From contig JAFAFC010000037.1 in the NCBI GenBank assembly GCA_023423715.1, forward strand, positions 1-27,873: a DNA stretch of 27,873 nucleotides, written 5' to 3'. The DNA comes from Bacteroidota bacterium (GTDB lineage Bacteria; Bacteroidota; Bacteroidia; Flavobacteriales; Weeksellaceae). Under the pieces are notes generated by a model. It was not told the DNA's origin. It was given only the letters and a program-made list of their open reading frames with translations, and made no database searches. Positions 1-7,804 of the stretch are shown piece by piece. Position 1 is the stretch's first letter. Every line of letters begins with the position of its first letter. Position numbers and translations under genes: made by a program.

Positions 1-39
1 AAAAAAAAAAAAAACCCGTCCCCCCACCCTCCCCCCCCC
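1..39 (-). other. Homopolymer tract with G-quadruplex potential
   Basis: The plus strand has 14 A, then C-runs of 3, 6, 3 and 9 separated by one or two bases (15-17, 20-25, 27-29, 31-39). Read on the minus strand, downstream of recQ, this gives four G-runs (9, 3, 6, 3) with loops of 1-2 bases followed by T14. That fits the G3+N1-7 quadruplex pattern. It is very unlike the AT-rich surroundings. It may be a real element or a sequencing or assembly artefact at a contig edge. Confidence 0.6.
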
Positions 40-71
40 GCAACTGTTATTTTATACTTATTTAATCTTTA

Positions 72-2273
72 TTAATTCGCAACGTCACTAATAAATTTGA
101 TACGCAACATTCGGATTTCTTCATCCGAAAGGTCGTCACCAAATTCTCCCGTCAACACTTTCATGCTATCGCTTTCTGATTCGGTCATGAACTCCATAAA
201 TTCTTCCACAATATCTTCGTCAAAATTATCTTCGATATAGTAGTCGATATTCAACTTGGTACCTTGATAAACAATGGATTCCATTTCTTTTAGAAGTTCA
301 TCCATTTTTAGATTTTTAGCACGAGCAATATCTTCTAAATCAAGCTTTTTATCAGTACTTTGAATAATGAAAACCTTGTGGCTCGATTTGTTGGCGACTT
401 GTTTCAAAACCATATCTTGCGTACGCTCGATACCGTTTTCTTCAACGTAGTTTTTGATATAATCAGCAAAATCTTTCCCGAATTTTCGAGCTTTCCCTTC
501 GCCAACACCGTAAACTTTTGCAATTTCTTCCACCGAAATTGGATATTGCACCGTCATATCTTCCAAACTCGGATCCATGAAGACCGTGTAAGGCGGGATT
601 CCAAGTTTTTTTGCAATCTTTTTTCGAAGTTCTTTTAGTTGACCAAACAATTCCTGATCTAAACCACCACCCGACTGCACTTGAACATTCTCTGCTTCTT
701 TCGTCGTTTGAGATAAATCATACGTTCGATCTTCTGCGATTTGGAAAGGCTCTTTATAAACACCATCCAGAACACTTTGTCCTTTTGGTGTCACTTTTAA
801 AACACCGTAGGTTTCAATATCTTTTTGTAGGAAATTCTGAACCGTTGCTTGTCGAATAATCGATTTCCAATAGTTTTCAGATTTATCTTTTCCAATTCCG
901 AAAAGCTTATGCGTTTCTAGCTTATACGACTTGGTTACCGCCGTTTCTTTTCCAACAATAATGTTGATTAAATCTTTGGTTCGGAATTTTTCTTCCAATT
1001 TTTTAGAAACATCAAGAACCAATTTTAAATCTCCAGAAGCATCCAATAATTTTGGTGGATTTATGGAATTATCATCCATTTTGGCTCCTGCACCAGTATT
1101 CGGATCAAATTCTTCTCCGAAATAATAAAGCAAATATTGTCTTCTGCTCATTGAAGTTTCGGCATAGCCAACCACTTCATTTAATAGCTGCAAACCGATT
1201 TCACGTTCCGAAACTGGCTTTTGAGCCAAGAATTTCTCTAACTTTTCAACGTCTTTAGGATCATAAAAAGCAACGCAAATTCCTTCGCCACCGTCTCGTC
1301 CCGCTCTTCCCGTTTCTTGGTAATAACTTTCTAACGATTTCGGAATATCATAATGAATTACAAAACGAACATCTGGCTTGTCAATTCCCATTCCGAAAGC
1401 GATGGTTGCCACGATAACGTCGCATTCTTCCATCAAAAATTTATCCTGATTAGCAACGCGTGTTTTTTGATCCAAACCTGCATGATACGGCAAAGCATCT
1501 ACTCCATTTACTTGCAGCAATTGTGCAAATTCTTCAACTTTTCTTCGGCTTAAACAATAAACAATCCCCGATTTCCCTTTATGTTGATTGATAAATCGTA
1601 CAATTTCCTTATCTACATTCACCTTTGGGCGAATCTCGTAATACAAATTCGGGCGGTTGAAACTTTCTTTAAAAACTTGTGCGTTAACCATTCCTAAAGT
1701 CTTTTGAATATCATCTTGAACTTTAGGTGTTGCCGTTGCTGTAAGCGCAATTACCGGAACTTCAGCAATTTTATCAATGATTGATTTTAAATTTCGGTAT
1801 TCGGGACGGAAATCATGTCCCCATTCCGAGATACAGTGCGCTTCATCAATCGCGCAAAATGAAATTTTCACATCACGTAAAAACTCCAAATATTCTTCTT
1901 TAATTAAACTTTCTGGGGCAACGTAAAGCAGTTTGGTTTTACCGCTTCGGATATCATCAAAAACCTGTTTGGTTTGGGATTTATTTAAAGACGAATTCAA
2001 GACATGCGCTGTCCCTTCCTCAGAAAGGCCATTTACCGCATCTACCTGATTCTTCATCAAGGCAATCAAAGGCGAAACAACAATCGCTGTTCCTTCCGAT
2101 ATAAGTGCAGGAAGCTGGTAACAAAGGGATTTTCCGCCACCAGTAGGCATCAACACAAAAACATCTTTTCCTCCTAAAAGGGTTTCGATAATCTTCTCTT
2201 GCTGCCCCTTAAATTGTGAAAAACCGAAATACTTTTTTAATTCTTTGGATAAATCGGTTGAGTTTGTCTTCAT
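72..2273 (-). CDS. recQ: ATP-dependent DNA helicase RecQ
   Basis: RecQ is a 3'-5' superfamily 2 helicase that unwinds recombination and stalled-fork intermediates. The 733-residue product carries Walker A (MPTGGGKS, residues 42-49), the DEAH box (143-146) followed at once by the RecQ aromatic-rich loop (CISEWGHDFRP), helicase motif VI (QETGRAGRDG, 319-328), the RQC region and an HRDC-like domain at about 530-610. The region where E. coli RecQ has four zinc-binding cysteines (here about 374-405) contains no cysteine at all, although the flanking RRxxLLxYFGE sequence is kept. The zinc site therefore appears lost while the fold is probably preserved. The start ATG (2271-2273) gives a normal RecQ N-terminus. 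The gene diverges from kdsD over a 126-bp spacer. A CAAAAGTA word at 2306-2313 is a possible minus-strand -7 element, but it has no partner -33. Identity is very secure. Confidence 0.97.
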   Translation of the reverse strand: MKTNSTDLSKELKKYFGFSQFKGQQEKIIETLLGGKDVFVLMPTGGGKSLCYQLPALISEGTAIVVSPLIALMKNQVDAVNGLSEEGTAHVLNSSLNKSQTKQVFDDIRSGKTKLLYVAPESLIKEEYLEFLRDVKISFCAIDEAHCISEWGHDFRPEYRNLKSIIDKIAEVPVIALTATATPKVQDDIQKTLGMVNAQVFKESFNRPNLYYEIRPKVNVDKEIVRFINQHKGKSGIVYCLSRRKVEEFAQLLQVNGVDALPYHAGLDQKTRVANQDKFLMEECDVIVATIAFGMGIDKPDVRFVIHYDIPKSLESYYQETGRAGRDGGEGICVAFYDPKDVEKLEKFLAQKPVSEREIGLQLLNEVVGYAETSMSRRQYLLYYFGEEFDPNTGAGAKMDDNSINPPKLLDASGDLKLVLDVSKKLEEKFRTKDLINIIVGKETAVTKSYKLETHKLFGIGKDKSENYWKSIIRQATVQNFLQKDIETYGVLKVTPKGQSVLDGVYKEPFQIAEDRTYDLSQTTKEAENVQVQSGGGLDQELFGQLKELRKKIAKKLGIPPYTVFMDPSLEDMTVQYPISVEEIAKVYGVGEGKARKFGKDFADYIKNYVEENGIERTQDMVLKQVANKSSHKVFIIQSTDKKLDLEDIARAKNLKMDELLKEMESIVYQGTKLNIDYYIEDNFDEDIVEEFMEFMTESESDSMKVLTGEFGDDLSDEEIRMLRIKFISDVAN

Positions 2274-2297
2274 CTAATATTAAGTTTGCTAAATTTG
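2258..2297 (+). promoter_or_regulatory. Candidate promoter(s) for kdsD-ycxB-tatC
   Basis: Two words match the Bacteroidota -7 consensus TAnnTTTG: TAAGTTTG at 2281-2288 and TAAATTTG at 2290-2297. Each has a -33-like partner, TTG at 2258-2260 (spacer 20) and TTTG at 2263-2266 (spacer 23). The element overlaps the first codons of divergent recQ and would give a leader of about 95-105 nt. This is a consensus match by eye only. Confidence 0.45.
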
Positions 2298-2399
2298 CAT
2301 GTAATCAAAAGTACTAAATAATAATTAGAAATAAAAATATTTACAAGTCTTGGTCAAGATTCAAAATTTATTTTTTTTCTATAGTTTCATACGTAACTC

Positions 2400-3359
2400 A
2401 TGACAACAAAAGAAATACTAAAACTTGCAAAAAGCTCCATCGAAATTGAAATTTCTGAACTCCAAAAATTATCCGAAAGATTGGACGACAGCTTTATTAA
2501 AGCCGTAGAAACCATCAACGCAGCCAAAGGAAAATTGATCATCGTTGGGATCGGAAAATCTGCACATGTTGCCAATAAATTGGTAGCGACATTGAATTCA
2601 ACAGGAACGCCTTCGCAGTTTTTACACGCTTCTGAAGCGATTCACGGAGATTTAGGATTGATCCAAAAGCAAGATGTGGTTCTTTGTATTTCGAATTCGG
2701 GTAATTCTCCTGAAATTGTGAACTTGATTCCATATTTGAAAAAATATTCTTCCGCGTTAATTGGGATGACTGGAAACTTGAAAGGTAAACTTGCAGAAAA
2801 CTCGCATATCATTTTAAACTCCTATGTTGAACGTGAAGCGTGCCCAATCAGTTTGGCTCCAACAAGTTCTACAACGGTACAAATGGCTTTGGGTGACGCT
2901 TTAGCAATTTGTTTGATGGAAATGAAAAAATTCAAAGACACGGATTTTGCAAAATACCACCCTGGAGGAAGTTTAGGAAAGAATTTAACAGCAACGGTGG
3001 ATCAATTCGTTTCTCAACAAAAACCTGAAGTTCCCGAAAATGCAAATATTCGTGATGTTATTATCAGTATTAGTGCTTCAACACACGGAATTACGGTAGT
3101 TACCAATGCTGGAAAAATTTTAGGCGTTATTACCGATGGTGATCTTCGTAGAATGTTGATGAATAATGAAGATGTGAGCAAGCTTACTGCTTCTGAAGTA
3201 ATGAGTAAAAATCCGAAATCGATTGAAAAAGCCGCTTTAGCAAAAGAAGCAATGCGTATTTTAAAAGCCAACAATATTGGTCAACTTATAGTAACTGATA
3301 ACGGAAAATATTACGGAATTATCGATATTCACCGTTTGTTAGACGAAGGAATTAATTAA
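2400..3359 (+). CDS. kdsD: D-arabinose 5-phosphate isomerase (KdsD/KpsF/GutQ family)
   Basis: This enzyme interconverts D-ribulose 5-phosphate and D-arabinose 5-phosphate, the first step towards Kdo for lipopolysaccharide, in the cytoplasm. The 319-residue product has the usual architecture: an N-terminal SIS sugar-isomerase domain (about 30-185), with GIGKSAHVANKL, the CISNSGNSPE phosphosugar loop, APTSSTTVQMALGDALA and the family tag YHPGGSLGK, followed by two CBS domains (about 205-319). Length is normal for the family. Its start is preceded by no clear Shine-Dalgarno site, which is common in Bacteroidota. The stop is one base before the next gene, so the two are almost certainly co-transcribed. 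Whether the paralogue serves Kdo or capsule synthesis cannot be decided here. Confidence 0.93.
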   Translation: MTTKEILKLAKSSIEIEISELQKLSERLDDSFIKAVETINAAKGKLIIVGIGKSAHVANKLVATLNSTGTPSQFLHASEAIHGDLGLIQKQDVVLCISNSGNSPEIVNLIPYLKKYSSALIGMTGNLKGKLAENSHIILNSYVEREACPISLAPTSSTTVQMALGDALAICLMEMKKFKDTDFAKYHPGGSLGKNLTATVDQFVSQQKPEVPENANIRDVIISISASTHGITVVTNAGKILGVITDGDLRRMLMNNEDVSKLTASEVMSKNPKSIEKAALAKEAMRILKANNIGQLIVTDNGKYYGIIDIHRLLDEGIN

Positions 3360-3360
3360 T

Positions 3361-3939
3361 ATGATGACAGAAAATCAAGCGAAATACGACTTTTCACTTT
3401 CGAGAGAGGATTATTGGGAATATTATTTATACCACGCGTCAACCGATCCGCAAACATTAGCAAAACGCAAGAAAAATCATTGGATGTTTCTTGTTGTTTT
3501 AGTGGCGATTACTGCGTTTTTCATTTATCGAAACTATACGATTAATCAGCAATTCAATGCGATGTATATTGGGATTTATCTCATTTTATTGATTGTTGCA
3601 GCAGCTTTACGAAAGGTTTTAGAAAAAAATAGAATTAAAAATCTATTGTTAAAACAAATCGATCAAGATTTGGCTTCCGAAATTGGAAAAACACATGAAA
3701 TTCAGTTTTCAAATGACGGAATTCAATTAACAGAAAACGGAGCGACAGCTTTAATCGCATATTCTGATTTGAACCGAATTATTGAAGCGCCAAATCATTT
3801 TTACATTATTTCAAAAGACGATTCGGCTTTAATTGTACCTAAAGAAGCTATTGATGCTACTTCTTTTGAAAATTCATTGCAAGAAATTGCCACGGAAAAT
3901 TCAATTTCATACGATAAAGATTTAAAATGGAAATGGTAG
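3361..3939 (+). CDS. YcxB-like membrane protein of unknown function
   Basis: A 192-residue protein with a soluble N-terminus (about 1-38) and two hydrophobic segments at about 41-56 and 67-82. Its cytoplasmic C-terminal half (about 110-175) resembles the YcxB-like C-terminal domain: an extended strand pattern with a central YSDLNRIIEAPNHFYII stretch and a conserved-looking IVPKEA. No enzymatic motif is visible. It begins one base after kdsD and is followed after 60 bp by tatC, so it is probably the middle gene of one transcript. The first two codons are both ATG (3361, 3364) and either could be used. Family assignment is by pattern recognition and the function is unknown. Confidence 0.8.
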   Translation: MMTENQAKYDFSLSREDYWEYYLYHASTDPQTLAKRKKNHWMFLVVLVAITAFFIYRNYTINQQFNAMYIGIYLILLIVAAALRKVLEKNRIKNLLLKQIDQDLASEIGKTHEIQFSNDGIQLTENGATALIAYSDLNRIIEAPNHFYIISKDDSALIVPKEAIDATSFENSLQEIATENSISYDKDLKWKW

Positions 3940-3999
3940 ATTTTCATACGTTGAGATTATTACCTAATTTCGCAACTTCCTAAACCTGAGAACAGATCG

Positions 4000-4833
4000 A
4001 TGAGTGAAGAAAAAGACATGTCTTTTTGGGGACATATTGGAGAGCTTAGAGGCCATTTAATTAGAAGTATTATTGCCATTATTGTTGGCGGATTGATTGT
4101 TGGTTTCAACATCAATTGGATTATGGATCATGTTTTCTTTGGCCCAACTCGAAACGATTTCGCAACTTTTGAGCTTATCAATCATTTTTCTCGTGAGTTT
4201 TTAGGACACGACAGTTTTCATCTTCCTGATGAGTTCCGAGTTCAACAGAAAAAACTTTTCCAACAGTTCAACGTGATGATGGCAGTTGCCATTTTTGGGG
4301 GAATGGTTTTAGCGTTTCCGTACATTGTTTGGGAACTTTGGCGTTTTATTAGTCCCGCTTTACATCCCAACGAGCGTAAGAATTCGGCATTTATGATTAA
4401 TTTCATTTGGATTCTTTTCGCCTTAGGAATTTGTACTGGTTATTTCTTGATTTTACCTTTAGCAATCAACTTTGGATTGTTATTTAAAATATCCAATTCC
4501 ATAGAGCAGCTATTCGATTTATCAGATTACACCACGCTTTTCCTACAAGTTGTTTTAGGAATGGGATTGATTTTCTTATTTCCGGTTATCGTTTATTTCT
4601 TGACAAATATTGGAATCTTAACTCCAAAATTCTTGAGAACGTACCGAAGACATGCAATTGTTTTAATTATGGTGGTTGCGGCAATCGTAACGCCAGCCGA
4701 TGTTTTCTCGATGATGGCAGCGGCGGTTCCGTTGTTGTTATTGTACGAATTCAGTATAATTATGGCGAATCGTACGTATAAGAAAATACAAAAGCGAGAA
4801 GCAGCATCAGCTTTAGCGAAAACACAAGAGTAA
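4000..4833 (+). CDS. tatC: Sec-independent translocase subunit TatC
   Basis: TatC is the inner-membrane receptor of the twin-arginine pathway. It recognises RR signal peptides and recruits TatA/TatB to export folded proteins. The 277-residue product has the N-terminal cytoplasmic signature (FWGHIGELRGHLIRS, close to the F-x-H-L-x-E-L-R pattern) and about six transmembrane segments, including those around 20-40, 90-115, 130-155, 180-205 and 220-245. The first periplasmic loop (about 45-88) is longer and more polar than in E. coli TatC. The C-terminus is basic (KKIQKREAAS). No tatA or tatB lies nearby. It follows the YcxB-like gene by 60 bp. Identity is secure. Confidence 0.95.
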   Translation: MSEEKDMSFWGHIGELRGHLIRSIIAIIVGGLIVGFNINWIMDHVFFGPTRNDFATFELINHFSREFLGHDSFHLPDEFRVQQKKLFQQFNVMMAVAIFGGMVLAFPYIVWELWRFISPALHPNERKNSAFMINFIWILFALGICTGYFLILPLAINFGLLFKISNSIEQLFDLSDYTTLFLQVVLGMGLIFLFPVIVYFLTNIGILTPKFLRTYRRHAIVLIMVVAAIVTPADVFSMMAAAVPLLLLYEFSIIMANRTYKKIQKREAASALAKTQE

Positions 4834-4863
4834 TTTTCGAGAATTTTTCCGAAATCATTTTAA

Positions 4864-4979
4864 CATTCAAAAATTAAATTTTTGACGATGTTGAATGCGT
4901 ATTTTTCAAGCATCGTACAAGTCAATTCAAAAATTCCTACTATTTTTGAAATCGAAATTTCAAATTCATATGAAATTTC
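4864..4979 (+). repeat. Cluster of inverted repeats between tatC and the M1 peptidase gene
   Basis: Three separate stem-loops can be drawn. (a) Left arm 4882-4895 pairs with 4905-4920, about 14 bp with single bulges at 4910 and 4917. (b) TTCAAAAAT at 4926-4934 pairs perfectly with 4942-4950 around a 7-base loop. (c) GAAATTTCA at 4954-4962 pairs perfectly with 4971-4979. An overlapping alternative stem joins CATTCAA (4864-4870) to TTGAATG (4891-4897). The first could terminate tatC transcription. The others would fall in the leader of the next gene. A TATTTTTG word at 4941-4948 fits the -7 consensus but no -33 is seen. Confidence 0.55.
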
Positions 4980-5003
4980 AGTATTCAACCACAATTTAGG
5001 AAT

Positions 5004-6632
5004 ATGAAAAAACTTTTTATATCATGTATTTTCCTTTCGGGAATTGCATTTGGACAACAATTCACCAAACAAGATACGCTGAAAGGCTCTAATACTGAGT
5101 TTCGAAACTTTTGGGATGTTAAAAAATACGAACTTACCGTAGAACCGAATTTTGAAACTAAAGCTCTTTCGGGAACCAATAAAATATCTCTAGAAATAGT
5201 AAAAGATATACTGAATCCCGTTTTTCAAATTGACCTTCAACAACCGATGAATGTTGACAAAATTATGTGTTCATTTGCAACCATTGATAATTACAAACGA
5301 GACGGCGATTTCATTTTCATTCAATCTAAAGGGAAATTCAAAAAAGGACAAAAACTTACGATTGATATCGACTATTCTGGAAATCCAACCATTGCAAAAC
5401 GCGCACCTTGGGACGGCGGTTGGGTTTTCACCAAAGATACCAATGGAAATCCTTGGGCGACTGTTGCTCAGGAGGGAATCGGAACTTCCGTTTGGCTTCC
5501 TATCAAAGATATTTGGAGTGACGAACCCGATCACGGAATTGTGATGCATATTGTGACGCCAAAGGATTTAGTTGGCGTTGGAAATGGTCGATTGATTTCG
5601 CAAAAAACAGAAAACGGGAAAAATATTTTTACTTGGCAAGTAAAGAATCCCATCAACGATTACAGCATCGTGCCTTCTATCGGAAAATACGTTAACTTCA
5701 AAGAAACATACGCCGGTGAAAAAGGAAAACTGGACTTGGATTATTGGGTTCTCGATTATAATTTAGAAAAAGCCAAAAAGCATTTTCAGATCGTTCATCC
5801 AATGATGAAAGCCTTTGAAAATTGGTTCGGTCCGTATCCTTTTTATGAGGATTCCTACAAATTGGTGGATGCACCGCATTTGGGAATGGAACATCAATCG
5901 AATGTTGCCTACGGGAATAAATATCTGAACGGCTATCTTGGTCGCGACCTTTCTGGAACAGGCTTTGGCTTAAATTGGGACTTTATAATTATTCATGAAA
6001 CGGGACACGAATGGTTCGCCAATAATATTACTGCCAAAGATCAAGCGGATATGTGGATTCACGAAGCCTTTACTACCTACTCGGAATCATTATTTGTAAA
6101 TGATTTTACGAGCAAAGAAGCAGGTGATAAATACACGCAAGGACTTCGAAATAATATTCAAAACGACATTCCAATTATAGGAAAATACGGTGTCAGAAAT
6201 GAAGGAAGTGGCGATATGTACCCGAAAGGTGCCAATATGATTCACACCATTCGCCAAGTGATCAATGATGACGCGAAGTTCCGAACAATTCTTCGAGGAA
6301 TGAACAAGGATTTTTACCATCAAACGGTAACTACAGAGCAAGTTTTGAAGTATTTCAACGACAAAGCAAAATTTGACTTCAAAACGATTTTTGATCAATA
6401 TCTGAGAACAACTCAAATTCCAACTCTAGAATATCAACAAAACGGAAAGGAATTGAAATTTAAGTGGACCAATGCGGTTGATAATTTTAATTTACCAATT
6501 CGAGTAAAGCAAGGTTCGAAAGAAATTACATTGAAACCAACGAATAGCGTTCAAACAATTCAACTTCCAGATGCAAGTTCTATAGAAACGAATCCGAATT
6601 ATTACGTGAAATATAACAACACGATATTATAA
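5004..6632 (+). CDS. Secreted M1-family zinc aminopeptidase
   Basis: A gluzincin of family M1, expected to remove N-terminal residues from peptides in the periplasm or outside the cell. A signal peptide is clear (MKKLFISCIFLSGIAFG then QQ, cleavage near 18). The zinc site is complete: HETGH at 331-335 and the third ligand Glu354 after the canonical 18-residue spacing, inside WIHEAF. The substrate-binding GxMEN motif is represented by GMEH at 294-297, so the usual Asn is His. The protein has 542 residues, much shorter than four-domain M1 enzymes of about 850, so it lacks the large C-terminal helical domain. The ATG at 5004 is preceded by AGGAAT. It converges on the histidine kinase gene with a single base between the two stop codons and no obvious terminator in the gap. 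Confidence 0.92.
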   Translation: MKKLFISCIFLSGIAFGQQFTKQDTLKGSNTEFRNFWDVKKYELTVEPNFETKALSGTNKISLEIVKDILNPVFQIDLQQPMNVDKIMCSFATIDNYKRDGDFIFIQSKGKFKKGQKLTIDIDYSGNPTIAKRAPWDGGWVFTKDTNGNPWATVAQEGIGTSVWLPIKDIWSDEPDHGIVMHIVTPKDLVGVGNGRLISQKTENGKNIFTWQVKNPINDYSIVPSIGKYVNFKETYAGEKGKLDLDYWVLDYNLEKAKKHFQIVHPMMKAFENWFGPYPFYEDSYKLVDAPHLGMEHQSNVAYGNKYLNGYLGRDLSGTGFGLNWDFIIIHETGHEWFANNITAKDQADMWIHEAFTTYSESLFVNDFTSKEAGDKYTQGLRNNIQNDIPIIGKYGVRNEGSGDMYPKGANMIHTIRQVINDDAKFRTILRGMNKDFYHQTVTTEQVLKYFNDKAKFDFKTIFDQYLRTTQIPTLEYQQNGKELKFKWTNAVDNFNLPIRVKQGSKEITLKPTNSVQTIQLPDASSIETNPNYYVKYNNTIL

Positions 6633-6633
6633 A

Positions 6634-7800
6634 CTACGATTCCATTTTTAGCCGAATCCTGAAGGTAGAACCTTTGTTGATTTCGGTTTGGGCAACATAA
6701 ATACTGCCTTTGTGGTAATCATGAATAACGCGGTGCGCGAGACTTAAACCAAGTCCCCAACCGCGTTTTTTCGTTGAAAAACCGGGATTAAAAACCTTTC
6801 GAGCTTGTTTACTCGTCATTCCACAACCGCTGTCCTTAAAATCAATCACCAAACTTTTGTTTTTTTCATACATGGAAACCTGTAATCTCCCCGCACCTTT
6901 CATCGCATCAACAGCGTTTTTTACCAAGTTTTCGATGACCCACGAAAACAGAATTCGATTATGCGGAAGCAAAATTTCTTCTTCGGGAAGTTGCAAACTA
7001 AAATCAACTTTCGTCGAAATTCGGGTTTTCAAATAATCAAAATTCTGTTGTAAGGTTTCATTCAGATTATAATCGTTCAACTCAGGAACCGAACCGATTT
7101 TTGAAAAACGCTCCGAAATCGTTTTCAGTCGAACGATATCTTTTTCTATTTCGGAAACGCCCATGGCATCCGCATTTTCCATCTTCATAATTTCAATCCA
7201 ACCAATCATGGATGATAATGGCGTACCAATTTGATGAGCCGTTTCCTTCGCCAAACCAGCCCAAAGAAAGCCTTCATCTTGCTTTTTCACCGTTCGCATC
7301 AACCAAATGGAGCAAAATAAATACGCCAAAATGAACAAACCCAAAAACAAAGGATAGTATTGCAAATTGTTAAGCAATCGGCTATTGTCGAAATAAACGT
7401 ATTGTTTTGTGTCGGCAAAATTCATTTCAAACGGCTTATAATGCCGCTCCATTCCCAGAATATATTTATTAAGTTTTTCTGGATTGCTTAATACATCTGC
7501 AGGAATATTTTTGTACGTTCCTTCTTCTAACAAAGGTTTTTTATTAGCATCCGTAATGATCAAAGGAAGTTGATTATTCTCCTCTAAAATAGGCAAAATT
7601 AAATCCATTGTTTCAGCAGAAACCGACTCTGAATTCTTTTGTAAAAACTGCATCGATTTCACCAACAATTCTACCCTGCTCGTTTCACGAATTCGTAAAT
7701 CTTTAATCAAAACGCCTGAATAGACGATCATTGCCGTAATTACAAGCGTAAAAAGGACGTAAACAAACCAAATATTAATTCTTGATAAATAGGGCTTCAT
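6634..7800 (-). CDS. Membrane sensor histidine kinase (orphan)
   Basis: A 388-residue two-component sensor. A first membrane segment (about 10-32), an extracytoplasmic domain of about 115 residues and a second membrane segment (about 148-169) are followed by a dimerisation/phosphoacceptor domain with AHQIGTPLSS, phospho-His at about residue 189. The HATPase domain has an N box (ENLVKNAVDAM, 290-300), G1 (DSGCGM, 323-328) and G2 (GWGLGLS, 347-353). No HAMP or receiver domain is evident and no response regulator gene is in the window. It lies 4 bases after dacB on the same strand, so the pair is probably co-transcribed. That suggests, without proving, that the kinase monitors the envelope. The input signal is unknown. 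Confidence 0.92.
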   Translation of the reverse strand: MKPYLSRINIWFVYVLFTLVITAMIVYSGVLIKDLRIRETSRVELLVKSMQFLQKNSESVSAETMDLILPILEENNQLPLIITDANKKPLLEEGTYKNIPADVLSNPEKLNKYILGMERHYKPFEMNFADTKQYVYFDNSRLLNNLQYYPLFLGLFILAYLFCSIWLMRTVKKQDEGFLWAGLAKETAHQIGTPLSSMIGWIEIMKMENADAMGVSEIEKDIVRLKTISERFSKIGSVPELNDYNLNETLQQNFDYLKTRISTKVDFSLQLPEEEILLPHNRILFSWVIENLVKNAVDAMKGAGRLQVSMYEKNKSLVIDFKDSGCGMTSKQARKVFNPGFSTKKRGWGLGLSLAHRVIHDYHKGSIYVAQTEINKGSTFRIRLKMES

Positions 7801-7804
7801 GAAA

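Noticed and set aside
360..1553. Several plus-strand open frames of 60-90 codons inside recQ
   Set aside because: They are antisense to a strongly conserved gene, show no recognisable domains and have biased composition expected of shadow frames.
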